Of a stretch of DNA of 64,000 bases, positions 11,216-22,314 are shown one piece after another (positions within the stretch are counted from its first letter, which is position 1; each line of letters begins with the position of its first letter). The notes under the pieces are model-generated. The model worked only from the letters and a program-made list of their open reading frames with translations. It was not told the origin of the DNA and made no database searches. This DNA is from Dichetophora obliterata (Eukaryota; Arthropoda; Insecta; Diptera; Sciomyzidae). The position numbers and the translations under genes are program-made. The DNA lies in NCBI GenBank assembly GCA_963920525.1, contig OY986437.1, positions 27,220,863 through 27,284,862 of the forward strand, in the 5' to 3' direction.

Positions 11216-11605
11216 CTTTTTTAAAGATCAAAGAACCAAGGCATGCGCATCATACAAACAAGGTTTGGTCTTTGACTTGAAAGGAAAGAGATAGATTTAT
11301 TTAGAGGAATTGATTGGAACCATACGTGAATTATTGATTAGGCGAAACAACCGTGAAAGACAATTTAAATTGCTTTTAACCGAGGCTAGTGTTATGCCAT
11401 AACCTCGACAAGCATTTCCCTTAGTTGTTGATGTCTTTTTATTCCACATTTTCCACAATTTAGTTGTGGATTTTTAGTTTCCATATTTCTTAAATGTAGG
11501 AAAAAAACAAAGAAAGTGAAAAGAATCATGCCCGAACCCGGATTCGAACCAGGGACCTCTGAGTTGATAGTCTAGCGCACTCTCCACTACACTACAAAGG
11601 CCGAC
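11216..11605 (-). mobile_element. SINE family 1, copy 1 (tRNA-headed)
   Basis: The tRNA-like head is at 11528-11605 on the minus strand, with an A box close to TAGTGTAGTGG and B box GGTTCGAATCC. It is followed by ~300 bp of body and a short T run on the plus strand (11216-11222), the remains of the poly(A) tail. It aligns along its length with the copy at 20698-21113, and its 3' part aligns with 40628-40755. Confidence 0.88.
11528..11605 (-). other. tRNA-derived SINE head with Pol III boxes
   Basis: The B box is perfect and the T-arm pairs, but the seven bases at each end do not form an acceptor stem. This is therefore an internal promoter rather than a tRNA gene. Confidence 0.75.
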
Positions 11606-13632
11606 CAAAGGTTTGTCGTTACTGGTGTGGTGAAGTGTACGGCTACCGGAAAAAACTGTGAAAAATAATCAGATTTTGTGGTAACTTTGTTTTACACTCG
11701 GAACATACCTGTTTTTGGTATCTTTGCTGACACTCGCATTACTTGGTGTTATACAAAATATCGTATTTTGAGCCGAAGAGTTTCTGAAATGCAAACACTT
11801 GATTGAGAAATTTTAAACTTAGTTATTGTATAACGTTTTACTACCGTGCTTTCATTTTTGCTCGAAAAGAGTTTTTCTAAAATTTTATCATAGATGAATT
11901 CACCGAAAAATTTGCACACTATTGTTGATCTTATTATTAAGTGATAAAAACTTGCGGTGAAACTACTACTGTTGACTGTCATGGCTTCATAATAATTAAA
12001 AAAGATACACTTCATCTGCAGACGTCGAACTCACTCCTTAACCCATTCAGAGTTTTTTGTTTTAAGCCGAGTTTTTATAAACAGTTATTCAATTTTTGCC
12101 ATTTAATTGGGTTTTTTAATTTTTATTTTTTGTAAATAATCTGCCGTTTAACTTTATGCATAACATGCTAAGTTGTGCAAAACTGTCAAAATTTTTTATT
12201 TAAGAGTAATAATTCTTTAAAGAATTTTACTTTAATATTTTATGAAATATTTTTAGTTTTGGTTAACGTTTTTGTTCTTTCGTAAAATAAAATGTTGTGC
12301 TTTTATTCACTTAAGTGGATTTTAGCAAAGTTTTAACACATTAGTGGAGTTCACGATCTAGGGCAAATGGTCTTGCATGAGTGCATTTTCAAATTATTAT
12401 TACATATATTTGCACTTGCTATGTTGTTGCAAAAATGCACCAATGAAAAACTGTAGCTTAAGAATATTACGCGTATGTAACACGGGACTGCAAGCTCAAT
12501 CAGCTGATCAACTGATTTCAGCTGATGAAAAAAGTGTACAAAATTTGCAAGGAAATCAATTTTGTTTAATTGCGATGGAGTGCTATTTAACAAAAAAGAA
12601 AATGAAATGGGAGAAATTCAATGCATTTTAAGTTTGCATTTTAATCAAATAAATTGCAAGTCCCTTTTTTTTGTCAAAAATACGCGTTTATCTTTGCGAA
12701 TTGGTGCTTTTTGTTTATTATTGTTGGCATCACTGTTACCGTGTTTTCATGATGCTGCAAACACAATGCTTGGTTTAACCTTCAGCGAACTACTGTTCTG
12801 TTATTTTCAAGAGTATTATTTTACAATGCAGTTAATTTTTAAGCATAATGTTTATAATTTTTAAGCAATTGATGTGTATTAGTGGCTGACTTATTTTATT
12901 TAAATATTTCCGACATTTGTTGGCAAAAAAAAAGCAACAGACAGTTACAAAGGTTCGAATCAAAATAAATACAGAACAAGCATTTATAGCTTGTACTACG
13001 TGTAAAATACTAAAGTTGGTAACTGCTTGCAAAGTCATTAAAACCTAAACAAAACGCCAGAGTAAACAGCAATTGTTCATAAAAGAACGAACATATCAAA
13101 AGTACTCATCTTAAGTGTTGGGTTAAGTCTATAGTGAAAAGTAAAATATTTTTAAAACAGCTGATTAAAACTCAAGATTAAAATAAAATTAGATCTCATT
13201 AGCGAAGTGACAGAAAAAAAGTCTGTGACATTTACTTATACAATATGAGATTTCAGAGATAAACGGAATTAAGGATAATTTATAAGATGCTGTAATCAAA
13301 GATTTCTTTACGCTATTTACTCATGAGCTTAATATTATATTACTTAATATAAACTTGTTTTTCTGTTTTCACTTGTCACTATTAAAACATTTCACTATTT
13401 GCAGAATTGCAAAGGTTTTTTAAGGTAAGGCTTTCCAAGTTTCGTTTTATCATTTTTGAGAAGTTTATATTTAGTTTAATAGCAAAGTTTTTGAGTATTT
13501 GCGTGTTGTTTTCTTCTTAACCCTTCCATTATTTTTTTTTTGATTTATTTGAATCTACATATTATTGACCATCTTGAAAACACAAAAAATCTTTGGAAAC
13601 TGAGTCATGTTTTCGACCAAAATAAAGTTGAA
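11606..13632. other. AT-rich DNA, nothing recognised
   Basis: Short frames of 64-100 codons exist on both strands but show no domain or codon bias. No paired repeat ends were seen. Confidence 0.4.
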
Positions 13633-13873
13633 GCACAGCCGCGAATAACGTTGTAAGCGACATTTTTTTAGAGTGTTTTTTTGCGAATACCTGTTAGAAT
13701 TACTCTCTTATATTATATAAAAACAGAACTGAGCAAGCAGTTGAGCAGTTTGGGGTATTTTTATCGCATACCAAAAAAAAAAAAATTAATAAAAAATTAA
13801 TAAAAGTGCTTGTAATATGAATAAAAGTGAACAATCACAATTTTGTCGCTTACAACGTTATTCGCGGCTGTGC
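13633..13873. mobile_element. 241-bp MITE with perfect 30-bp inverted ends
   Basis: GCACAGCCGCGAATAACGTT and ten more bases (13633-13662) recur exactly inverted at 13844-13873. The ends are GC-rich against an A/T interior with an A run. Superfamily not assigned. Confidence 0.85.
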
Positions 13874-14111
13874 CTTACTTGTACATTTTTTAATAGAAAA
13901 ATTAGGTATGTTAAAAAACATTCGATATGATAATGACTTAAAAATTAGTTGCGGGCAGAAGGAAAAAATACCAAACTAATATATTTTTCAGCAATATGTA
14001 CATTAAAAAATCTTGGACTAATTTTGAATCCAAATGGTGGAATCTTCCTATTTTTTAATAACTTTTTGTTACAATTTAAACTATTCCAAATATTTTTAAT
14101 TTTTTTTTATA

Positions 14112-14392
14112 TTAACCCATTAAGCGCCACTGTACTCATTTGAGTACAGCAAAATATTTTTAACTTTTAAAGTTTTCTTTGTTGTTAAGCATTAGTGATT
14201 TTTTTTGTTAATTGGCAATTGTTAAGCGGATCAATTCCATTTGTTTCTCATATTTTTTTTAAAATATGTTTTCTTAAAAAAAAAATAAAAAAAAATAATT
14301 TTTTTTTTGCTATTTTAGTTTGTTTTATATTGTAATAAAAACATTTTTTGGACTTTTCACTTTTACTTTTCATTTGGCTGTTAATAGGTTAA
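14112..14392. mobile_element. piggyBac-type MITE (TTAA target)
   Basis: TTAA is present at 14112-14115 and 14389-14392. Inside them the ends CCCATTAAGCGCCA and (inverted) CCTATTAACAGCCA match at most positions. A perfect 9-bp hairpin CTGTACTCA-TT-TGAGTACAG follows at 14130-14149. A TTAA target and CC-starting ends are piggyBac traits. There is no coding capacity. Confidence 0.75.
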
Positions 14393-14582
14393 TATTCTAA
14401 TTTATTTTATATAAATACTATAATACTTTTTATATGTTGATTTTATATGATTTAAATACAAATTCTAAATGTTTGATTATACATGCAATAACAATAGAGT
14501 TCAGCTACTACAGCTTTTTCGCACTTTCTCCGCATTAGATCATCTTAAGAACCAGCCCAAATATCATTAAAACATCTCAATA

Positions 14583-14903
14583 AGGCCATTCACAGTTCGA
14601 ATACGCTGGTCTGCCATTTGTTCGATCTGCTATTTGTTCGCCAATTTACGAAAACGTATTTTGCTTCGTTGTTGTTTTGCATACAAATGCAAATACGCAG
14701 GCACGCGTAAATAAAAGCAGCCCTTGGACGTGCTCTTTGTACCTCGTATTTTTATGCTCTGTCTACAGCCGCATAATCACATACATCACAGGGTTGCACA
14801 ATCTTTTTATACGACAGCCACATGGCGAGGTGCTCACAGTTTCAACAATAACAAATGCTATAAATATGATTTGTTAAAAGTACGCTCAAACCGTGAATAG
14901 CCC
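14583..14903. mobile_element. MITE, family of 52218-52369
   Basis: The ends AGGCCATTCACAGTT and (inverted) AGGGCTATTCACGGTT pair. The internal stretch with CAATTTACG, CGTATTTTGCTTCGTTG and GCACGCGTAAATAAAAG recurs inverted at 52218-52369. Confidence 0.75.
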
Positions 14904-14909
14904 TAATGA

Positions 14910-17375
14910 TACTGATAAGAGTGGTCCAAAACAATCCAAAGTGAGAAAAATTTACCCACCATAATATGGGTTGGGCTCAGGGACAACACAAGACATAACA
15001 ACTAACCATGCGTTTACATAGATCTAATCATACATTAGTTTTCAATCTACTTTTGAGTTGACCTTTCGATAAGTTAACATCAAAAAAGCTACAGTTGTTA
15101 ACAAAGGTACTCATGCGATGTAAAGGAGCAGTAGCCATATAATTTGTTCTACTAAAAGGTAAGTAAATTAAATTGTTAGCATTTCTACTGCTTCTACGGT
15201 TAGTGTTAAAATTTATAAGAGTTAGGAGTTCTGGTGAATCGAATACACCAGTTATGAGTTGGTGTAAATAGACGATATCTGCAGACTTCCTTCTCTCATT
15301 CAAAGATTGCATTTTTAATAGTTTTAAACGATCCTCATAAGGAGGAAGGTTTAAAGTGTCAGTTGCACTTAAGCCCCTTAGAGCAAACCGAACAAAACGT
15401 TTTTGGATTCGCTCTATACGTTCAACATGTTCATTGTAACTTGGGGACCAAACTTGACTTGCATACTCTAAGTGAGGTCGCACAATTGCATAATACAGTG
15501 TTGTAGTTGTGATCATACTATTAAATTCTTTTGCCCAGCGTTTCATAAACCCGAGCATAGAAGATGCTTTTTTACAAATATAATCAATATGAACGTTAAA
15601 CGATAGCTTAGAATCCATGCATATACCCAGATCTTTGACAGCATCTACACGACTTAATGCAGTATCTTTTATCTTGTACTCAAAAATTAAATTATTCCTT
15701 TTTCGCGAGAAGGTCATAGTTTGGCATTTATCTGGATTTAGAAACATATTGTTTTTAGAACACCAAATTTCAAAGGATTTCAAATCAGACTGGAGCAGAT
15801 CTGAATTGTCTTTAGCATCTATTGTTCTGTATATTTTCATGTCATCTGCATAGATAAGTAGATGAGAGTGTTTGATGATGTGGGTTACATCATTAATGGC
15901 TAAAATAAACAGAAGTGGACCAAGGTGGCTACCTTGAGGAACACCTGATTCAGCAATAAATTCAGCTGACAATACGCCTCGAAATCGTATTTGATAAGAT
16001 CGCTCTGTCAGATACGATTGAATCCAGCTTACAAAAAATTGTGGAAAACCCATTAACTTAAGTTTAAATAGAATTAAGTTGTGTGGCAGTTTATCAAATG
16101 CTTTACTAAAATCAGTGTAAATACAGTCGACCTGGTTACCTGAATAAAATGAATTTAAGCAAAACGTTGTAAAATCGAGGAGATTAGACACAGTGGATCT
16201 GCCAGTAACAAATCCATGCTGACGAGTTGTCATGACCTTCCCACAGTGAATTTTCACACGATCATACACGAGGCGCTCAAAAAGTTTTGGAATCGACGAG
16301 AGTTTCGCGATAGGCCTGTAGTTGTTTATATCGTTCTTACAACCTTTTTTATAGATAGGACCTATAAAAGATTTTTTCCAAAAAAGTGGAAAAATACTTT
16401 CGCTAATTGATTTATTGAATAACATGGACAGTGGTTGACTTAGAACGGAACCACATCGTGTTAACACTGCGGCAGGAATTCCGTCAGGTCCAGCATTAAA
16501 ATCCTCATCGATCAATCCAATATACTTTAAAATATCCTCTGAAGTAAAGGATATAGAATCCAACGAAACCCTGGGTGTAGAGTTCATATATTCAAAGTAC
16601 TCTTCATCAGGATTAAAAGAGTCTGAACAAAATGACTCTTTAAAGAGATTGGCAAATAGACCACAAATTACGACAGGATCGTCAGTAAATCCGTCAGAGG
16701 TTTTAAATGATGAAGGGAATCCATCAGATTTTTTTTTGGTGTTTATGAAACCCCAGAATTTCTTCGGATCAGACAATATTCTCAGCTTAGTACTGTCTAA
16801 ATAATTTTGATATAAGGTAGCTGAGCAATTTTCAAAGTCCAGAAACAAACGCTTGTAGATTTCTAGGTCATTCAAGTCCAAGCTACAGACATATTTTTTC
16901 CATGCCCTATTCCTGCTGTTGCGAAGAATCTTTAACTCCTTTGTGTACCAGGGGTAAGAACAATTTTTCGTAAATTTGAGGCTATATGGCACGGACAGAG
17001 AAAACATAGCAAAGATTTCCATATAAAAAAAATTAATTGAATCATCAAGAGTGTTATTATTAACATATTCTAAAATAACATGAAGTTTACTTTGAAGTAA
17101 ATGATTCAACTTCAAAAAGTCAGCTTTTTTAAAATTGAATTCATAAACTTTATCTATTGAGTTAGACTTAACTATATTTTCCCTGTCTGATTTGTACCAT
17201 ATTCTCAATGGTGGATGGTATTCATCAACAGCAGTCAAAACATGAGGGGCCCTCTCAACAATCACATTGTTACTATCTGTAGTTAAGACCAGGTCAAGAA
17301 GTCTTTCACGACTATTATAAATACAACTCACTTGTTGTAAGTCAGAACATATATTATCAACAAATAGTTTGATAG
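14910..17375 (-). mobile_element. 5'-truncated jockey/CR1-like non-LTR retrotransposon
   Basis: A minus-strand element containing the long reverse-transcriptase frame. The open frame upstream of the annotated start reaches only a TAA near 17377, where similarity to ORF2 stops. The 3' end lies close to the MITE ending at 14903. No clear poly(A) tail or target duplication was found. Confidence 0.8.
15028..17331 (-). CDS. Partial LINE ORF2: endonuclease C-terminus and reverse transcriptase
   Basis: The frame has 767 codons with no stop. The first ~100 residues look like the end of an apurinic-type endonuclease domain (RLLDLVLT ... VDEYHPPL). The reverse transcriptase follows: IYKKGCKNDINNYRPIAKLS (fingers), QHGFVTGRSTVSNLLDF, motif A IYTDFSKAFDKLPHN, motif B SGVPQGSHLGPLLF and motif C LIYADDMKIY with both catalytic aspartates. 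The thumb and C-terminal region (LEYASQVWSPSYNEHVERIERIQKRF) is typical of jockey/CR1-like elements. There is no ATG at the 5' end: the first codon of this range is GTG and the frame stays open further upstream, so this is the tail of a truncated ORF2. No RNase H or Cys-knuckle end is visible. It would need a 5' promoter and ORF1 to be mobile. Confidence 0.88.
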   Translation of the reverse strand: MSCIYNSRERLLDLVLTTDSNNVIVERAPHVLTAVDEYHPPLRIWYKSDRENIVKSNSIDKVYEFNFKKADFLKLNHLLQSKLHVILEYVNNNTLDDSINFFYMEIFAMFSLSVPYSLKFTKNCSYPWYTKELKILRNSRNRAWKKYVCSLDLNDLEIYKRLFLDFENCSATLYQNYLDSTKLRILSDPKKFWGFINTKKKSDGFPSSFKTSDGFTDDPVVICGLFANLFKESFCSDSFNPDEEYFEYMNSTPRVSLDSISFTSEDILKYIGLIDEDFNAGPDGIPAAVLTRCGSVLSQPLSMLFNKSISESIFPLFWKKSFIGPIYKKGCKNDINNYRPIAKLSSIPKLFERLVYDRVKIHCGKVMTTRQHGFVTGRSTVSNLLDFTTFCLNSFYSGNQVDCIYTDFSKAFDKLPHNLILFKLKLMGFPQFFVSWIQSYLTERSYQIRFRGVLSAEFIAESGVPQGSHLGPLLFILAINDVTHIIKHSHLLIYADDMKIYRTIDAKDNSDLLQSDLKSFEIWCSKNNMFLNPDKCQTMTFSRKRNNLIFEYKIKDTALSRVDAVKDLGICMDSKLSFNVHIDYICKKASSMLGFMKRWAKEFNSMITTTTLYYAIVRPHLEYASQVWSPSYNEHVERIERIQKRFVRFALRGLSATDTLNLPPYEDRLKLLKMQSLNERRKSADIVYLHQLITGVFDSPELLTLINFNTNRRSSRNANNLIYLPFSRTNYMATAPLHRMSTFVNNCSFFDVNLSKGQLKSRLKTNV

Positions 17376-17551
17376 TTTAATATTAATATCTTTTTTATAT
17401 TAATATTATATTAATATTCTAAGAATGCAGCGTTTGATTCTTATGTATTTTTGCCATTTCTTTATACCTACATATGGCTTCATGAACTAGTTGTTAGCGC
17501 CACAAAGTGCTATTTTTGATTTTAGGATGACAAAAGATTTTTTTTATTAAT

Positions 17552-18181
17552 TTAAGGTATGGCCTACGGTTAAAAATTTTTTTTTTCAATTTGTTTTTTT
17601 TTCATAAATGTCTTCTAAAATCCTTCAAAATTAATGGTTTAAAAGTATTTTTTTTTAAAATTCGAATTATTTTTGGAGTTACAGAGCTATATTTGTTTGT
17701 ATATATTTGCGTCGAAGTGCAGTAATAAATCTTTAAATGCGTTTTTCTCGAAATCACTTTTTTCTCAGGGTGTTGTTTTTCTCGAGAGCCAGAAGTCGGA
17801 TGAAGATGCGGCGGGCGGCTTTTGTAGGTATCATGTCAGGCAGGTCCTGAACTAGGATAATTGAGCTAACTCTACTACCGGGCGAAGGGTGGGGCAAAAA
17901 CCCCCAAAAACAGCTAATTTTTGAACTTTTTTAAAAATTGCGCCATTGTGTCACTTTTTTTATATATTAGAAATATTCTAGTTCAGGACCTGCCGGACAT
18001 GATTAAGGCAGAAGGATGGGGGGGGGGGTATAAAAAATATCGAAACATAAAAAAGTACGGAAAAAATTAAGAAATTACTTCCATGTAAAAAACCCAAAGT
18101 TGATAAATTAAAAAACGACTGAGCTACAGCAATTTTAAAAAACGTTATTTTTGTGGGCATGAACCGCAGGCCATACCTTAA
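17552..18181. mobile_element. TTAA-bounded palindromic element (Kolobok-like?)
   Basis: TTAA at both ends (17552-17555, 18178-18181) flanks GGTATGGCCTACGGTT and its near-identical inverted copy. A second inverted pair sits inside: CAGGCAGGTCCTGAACTAG (17839-17857) against the complement of 17972-17990. A G10 run occurs at 18018. TTAA targets with G-starting ends suggest Kolobok rather than piggyBac, but that is inference. Confidence 0.65.
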
Positions 18182-18716
18182 AGTAAAATGTATTTGAAGA
18201 GATAAATAATGATTTATTATGTAAATGATATTAAAAACTTTAGATATTTTTATAAAATTCGTAGATATTTTTATAAAATTCGTAGATATCTCTTTTGGTG
18301 TAAACTTGTGATATAGAGTTAAAGTTGTCACCATAGCTATTAATATTGTATTTTTTGTCACTTAAATTTTGAGAAAAAGCTTACCGTAATTTTATGTAAA
18401 ATGATATTAATGTAGAATTGTTTCACTGTCTTTTGATATGTGTAATTTAAAAAATTGTTATTTCAATTTAATTTTCCAAAATAATTTTTTTTCTTAAATA
18501 TTTTAGAAAACCTTGTTCAATTCAAAAAATATTATATCTAAAAAACGACAAAAGGGGTTAAGGTTCTATTACAGTGTGTAAAAATTAAAAATCAATTTTT
18601 TTTTCATTAGAATATGGTTCCTTAAGAATACGTATACAAAATTTTAGAAAAAATATCAAATAGAACAAAAGTAATAACATATAGGTATTATATTCGTATG
18701 TCGCGTGATATTCAAG

Positions 18717-19659
18717 AGTAGGTATAATATGGGGATTCTGGGCCAGGCGGAGCAACGGAGCCGCTTGTGCAAGTTGATGGCACTTTTTGCGGTTTTTGCG
18801 GTTTTGCGGTTTTGGGTTGTGCAAGTTGACGGCACTTTTTGCGGTTTTGCGGTTTTGGGTTGTGCAAGTTGACGTCACTTTTTGCGGTTTTGGCTTGTGC
18901 AAGTTGATGATAGTTTTTGTGGTTTTGTGTTATCTCCGTCCGTCCGTTTTGCGGTTTTTGATAAGCAGTTGCATAAAATGTAAACATTTTTGATTTTTTC
19001 AATGTTTGGGAAAATAACAAATTGTCTTCTGCGGTTTTTGATAAGAAGTTGTATAAAATCCCTTAAAAACAGAAATATTTGTATATAAAAATTTATTAAA
19101 CATTAAGAATACGGCAATAAACAATCAAACCCGGAATAAACAAATGTTTACATTTTATGCAACTGCTTATCAAAAAGCGCAAAACGGACGGACGGAGATA
19201 ACAAAAATGTTTACATTTTATACAACTTCTTATCAAAAACCGCAGAAGACAATTTGTTATTTTCCCAAACATTGAAAAAAAAACAAAAATGTTTACATTT
19301 TATGCAACTGCTTATCAAAAAGCGCCAAACGGACGGACGGACGAACGGAGATAAGTCAAAACCACAAAAACTATCGTCAACTTGCACAACCCAAAACCGC
19401 AAAAACCGCAAAAAGTGCCGCCAACTTGCACAACCCAAAACCGCAAAAACTGCAAAAAGTGCCGTCAACTTGCACAACCCAAAACCGCAAAAACCGCAAA
19501 AAGTGACGTCAACTTGCATAACCCAAAACCGCAAAAACCGCAAAAAGTGACGTCAACTTGCACAAACCAAAACCGCAAAAACCGCAAAAAAGTGCCGTCA
19601 ACTTGCACAAGCGGTTCCGCTGCTCCGCCTGGCCCAGAATCCCCATATTATACCTACTT
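18717..19659. mobile_element. Foldback element with 44-bp repeats in its arms
   Basis: The left arm begins GTAGGTATAATATGGGGATT. The right arm ends with its inverted copy, and both continue into the same GGCCAGGCGGAGCA sequence and then arrays of a CAAGTTGACG...GCGGTTTTGCGG unit. The middle part repeats 'CAAAAATGTTTACATTTTAT' and 'AACTGCTTATCAAAAA' in both orientations. Inverted arms made of short tandem repeats are the hallmark of FB-type elements. There is no transposase. Confidence 0.8.
19378..19612. repeat. 44-bp tandem array (right foldback arm)
   Basis: CAACTTGCAC starts at 19378, 19422, 19466, 19510, 19554 and 19599, so the period is 44-45 bp. The left arm (18769-18910) carries the inverted, less regular counterpart. 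Confidence 0.9.
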
Positions 19660-20697
19660 TCAAGAACCTTTAAATCTTTAACAGCGTTTTTCTCGAAACA
19701 AGGTTTTTCGAATCGGCTTCTAAGATATCTGTAGTTCTACTTGATCGATTTCGATGAATCTTGATTCATTGTACTCCTTGTATGATCGGTTAAGCACTAG
19801 ACCTATAAAAAGCCAAAAAAGTATATATTTTTTTTTGTACGGCAAAAAAGGGAGTTTTTTGTAAATTTTTTTTCAACACATACCATTTTTTTTTTGTCAT
19901 TTGCGTAGTTGAGCGTAGGCTCAACTACAACCCTTAACTCAAGAATGCACTTTGATTTTTTACTTTTAGACGCTTTATAAAAGCTGGAGACGAGAAGCCA
20001 ATTGCAACAATTTTTTAAATACGCTTACTTCAACGCCCTGTAGAAAATTAACAACAACTATAAAGACAAACAATTTTTTTTTATTTCCACATGCATAATT
20101 CTTTATTATGTGTAAAAATTTTAATCATTAATATTAATAATACTAGGTAAAAAAATAAATTAATAAGGTGTTTTTTTATAGCTACACACTGTAAAAGTAC
20201 CAACGAATTACATGCATTTTTATTTTTAAAGGAGTACGTAGTAAAGTATTTAAACTAATATGTACGTTATATCTAACGGTTACATATAACTGAGCTTTCA
20301 GTTATATCTATCTGGTGAGATTTGGTTACCCATAACCTTTATTTATGTTAACCCTAACTAGAGAGAGCAAGAAAGCTATATATCGATGGTATTGGGAATT
20401 GATAAAAAACAGCGTGTGAGAAATGCCAGATGCCAGATCACACGTATACATGAGTTTCGGTTACTTTCTTCCCGAGGCTCTTCCTAGCATAACCGAAACT
20501 TTGTATGAAGAGATAACTGAAATTTCAGTTTAGAAAAACTGTTTTTTTTTAGTTAAATAACCGATAGTCTTTTGGTAGAGTATAGACATATATATGAAAA
20601 ACTTGGTGTCAAGTGAGCTTGTTTTTGAATTTACAAAGTTTTATATTAAAAATTCCATACAAGGTTGCTACTTAGGATAAGCCCCAGGACAACTTAA
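19660..20697. other. AT-rich DNA with a GCGTTTTTCTCGAAA motif
   Basis: The 15-mer at 19684-19698 also occurs at 17739 and 58244. TTAAGG at 18558 and an inverted counterpart (CCCTTAA near 19935) could make 18558-19940 another TTAA-bounded element holding the foldback, but this is weak. Nothing else is recognised. Confidence 0.35.
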
Positions 20698-20731
<34 letters not shown>

Positions 20732-21113
20732 TCAAAGAACCAAGGCATGCGCCTTATACAAACAAGGTTTGGTCTTTGACCTGAAAGGAAAGGGATAGAT
20801 TATTTAGAGGAATTGATTGGAACTATACGTGAATTATTGATTAGGGGAAACAACTGCGAAAGACAATTTGAATTGCTTTTTAACCGAGGCTAGTGTTATG
20901 CCTTAACCTCGGAAAGCATTTCAAGCCCTTAGTTGTTCCATTCCTTCACATTTTACACAACTTAGTTGTGGATTTTTAGTTTTCCATAATTCTTAAATGT
21001 AGGACAAAGAAAGAACAAAGAAAGTGAAAAGAACCATGCCCGAGCCCGGATTCGAACCAGGGACCTTTGGGTTGAGAGTCTAGCGCACTCTCCACTAGAC
21101 TACAAAGGCCGAC
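20698..21113 (-). mobile_element. SINE family 1, copy 2 (best preserved)
   Basis: The tRNA-like head is at 21036-21113 (A box TAGTCTAGTGG, B box GGTTCGAATCC). The body continues leftward and ends in a 27-T run at 20698-20724, a poly(A) tail on the minus strand. The long uninterrupted tail suggests a fairly recent insertion. The body aligns with 11216-11605. Confidence 0.92.
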
Positions 21114-21347
21114 AATTTTTTTATCCTCTTCCATGACGTTTATTGTTTTTATATTCCATTTTTTCAAGCTGAAAGATGAAAGAGCTGTTATTTTTCAATA
21201 AATTCTGTGGTAACAAGTTACCTACACAGAGAAAACAACATTTTCAAAAGTGGCAGAAACTAGCTGCTTTTAAAAACGTTTAACCCCGATGTTGCACTTC
21301 TAACGTTTATTTTAATTTTAAAAAGGAACATTTTAAAATGAAAGAGT

Positions 21348-21630
21348 AAAACGTTTATTTTCATTTTAAAAACTTACATTTTCAAATTAGATTCTAAAAT
21401 GTTCGTTTGATTTTTAACAATGGATATTTTAAAATGCTGTAGTAAAACGTTTATTTTCATTTTAAAAACGAAAATTTTAAATCGGGATTCTAAAATATTC
21501 GTTTGATTTTTAATAATAAATATTCTCAAATGTAAAATGTTTATTTTAATTTTAAAAACGAAAATTTTAAAATTAGATTCTAAAATGTTGGTTCGATTTG
21601 TAATAATAAACATTTTAAAATGTTATAGTG
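21348..21630. repeat. ~93-bp tandem repeat, three units
   Basis: AAAACGT/AAAATGT unit starts lie at 21348, 21444 and 21534. Confidence 0.8.
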
Positions 21631-21913
21631 CAGCAATTATTTATATTGTAAGAACGAAAATGTTCATTATTTCCCCCTAATTCATAAATTTACAGAAATC
21701 CGCATTTCCTATATTAATTAAAAAAAGCTTTATTAGTTTTCTACATTACAGTTTTACAGTTTTTAGGCAAACTGCAGAGTGATGAAATCGAGAATGAAAA
21801 ATATTTAATTTTCTGAACAAATATCAAATACATAAGTCAAGGAAACATATATAACAAACAATTCGTTATTAACATGTGTTTTGAAACAAAGTATGTGAAT
21901 TTTACTATGTCAT

Positions 21914-22282
21914 GGTAAAACGTTCGTAGTTGTTTTAAAAAGTTTCGTTTCACTTTTCTATTTAAAAATGGGCGTTTTCATTTTTGTATATCGTAAAATG
22001 TTTTTAAAAATATTAATTTTAACCTACTATATTATAGTAAAACATTCGTAGTTGTTTTAAAAACGTTTCGTTTTACTTTTCTTTTTAAAAATGTGCGTTT
22101 TCATTTTTGTATTGCTTAAAATGTTTTTAAAAATATTAGTTTTATCATAAAATATCATAGTAAAATATTCGTGGTTGTTTTAAAAACATTTCGTTTTACT
22201 TTTCTTTTTAAAAATGTGCGTTTTCATTTTTGTATTGCTTAAAATGTTTTTAAAAATATTAATTTTACTAAACGTTTTTAAA
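21914..22282. repeat. ~122-bp tandem repeat, three units
   Basis: Units start with TAAAACGTTCGTAGTTG at 21916, 22037 and 22161 (with changes) and share AAAATGTGCGTTTTCATTTT. Confidence 0.85.
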
Positions 22283-22314
22283 ATGTGCGTTTTTGATTTT
22301 TTGTTTTCTCAGTG

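Larger units (their letters stand above)
21225..22314. mobile_element. Non-autonomous element with CACAGAGAAAACAA ends
   Basis: CACAGAGAAAACAA at 21225 and the inverted CACTGAGAAAACAA at the right end are each flanked by TA. Most of the interior is two tandem arrays of AAAACGTTTATTTT-like units, one with a period of 90-96 bp and one of 121-124 bp. No coding sequence. It belongs with 8133-10109 and 49726-50136 by its ends. Confidence 0.75.

Noticed and set aside
11528..11605. tRNA gene at the SINE head
   Set aside because: The acceptor stem does not pair and the flanking body is shared with other SINE copies.
18585..19020. Frames rich in K, P, Q and N (also 19254-19681)
   Set aside because: They are translations of the 44-bp foldback repeats. 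The period is not a multiple of three, so each frame gives similar peptides and no codon bias is visible.
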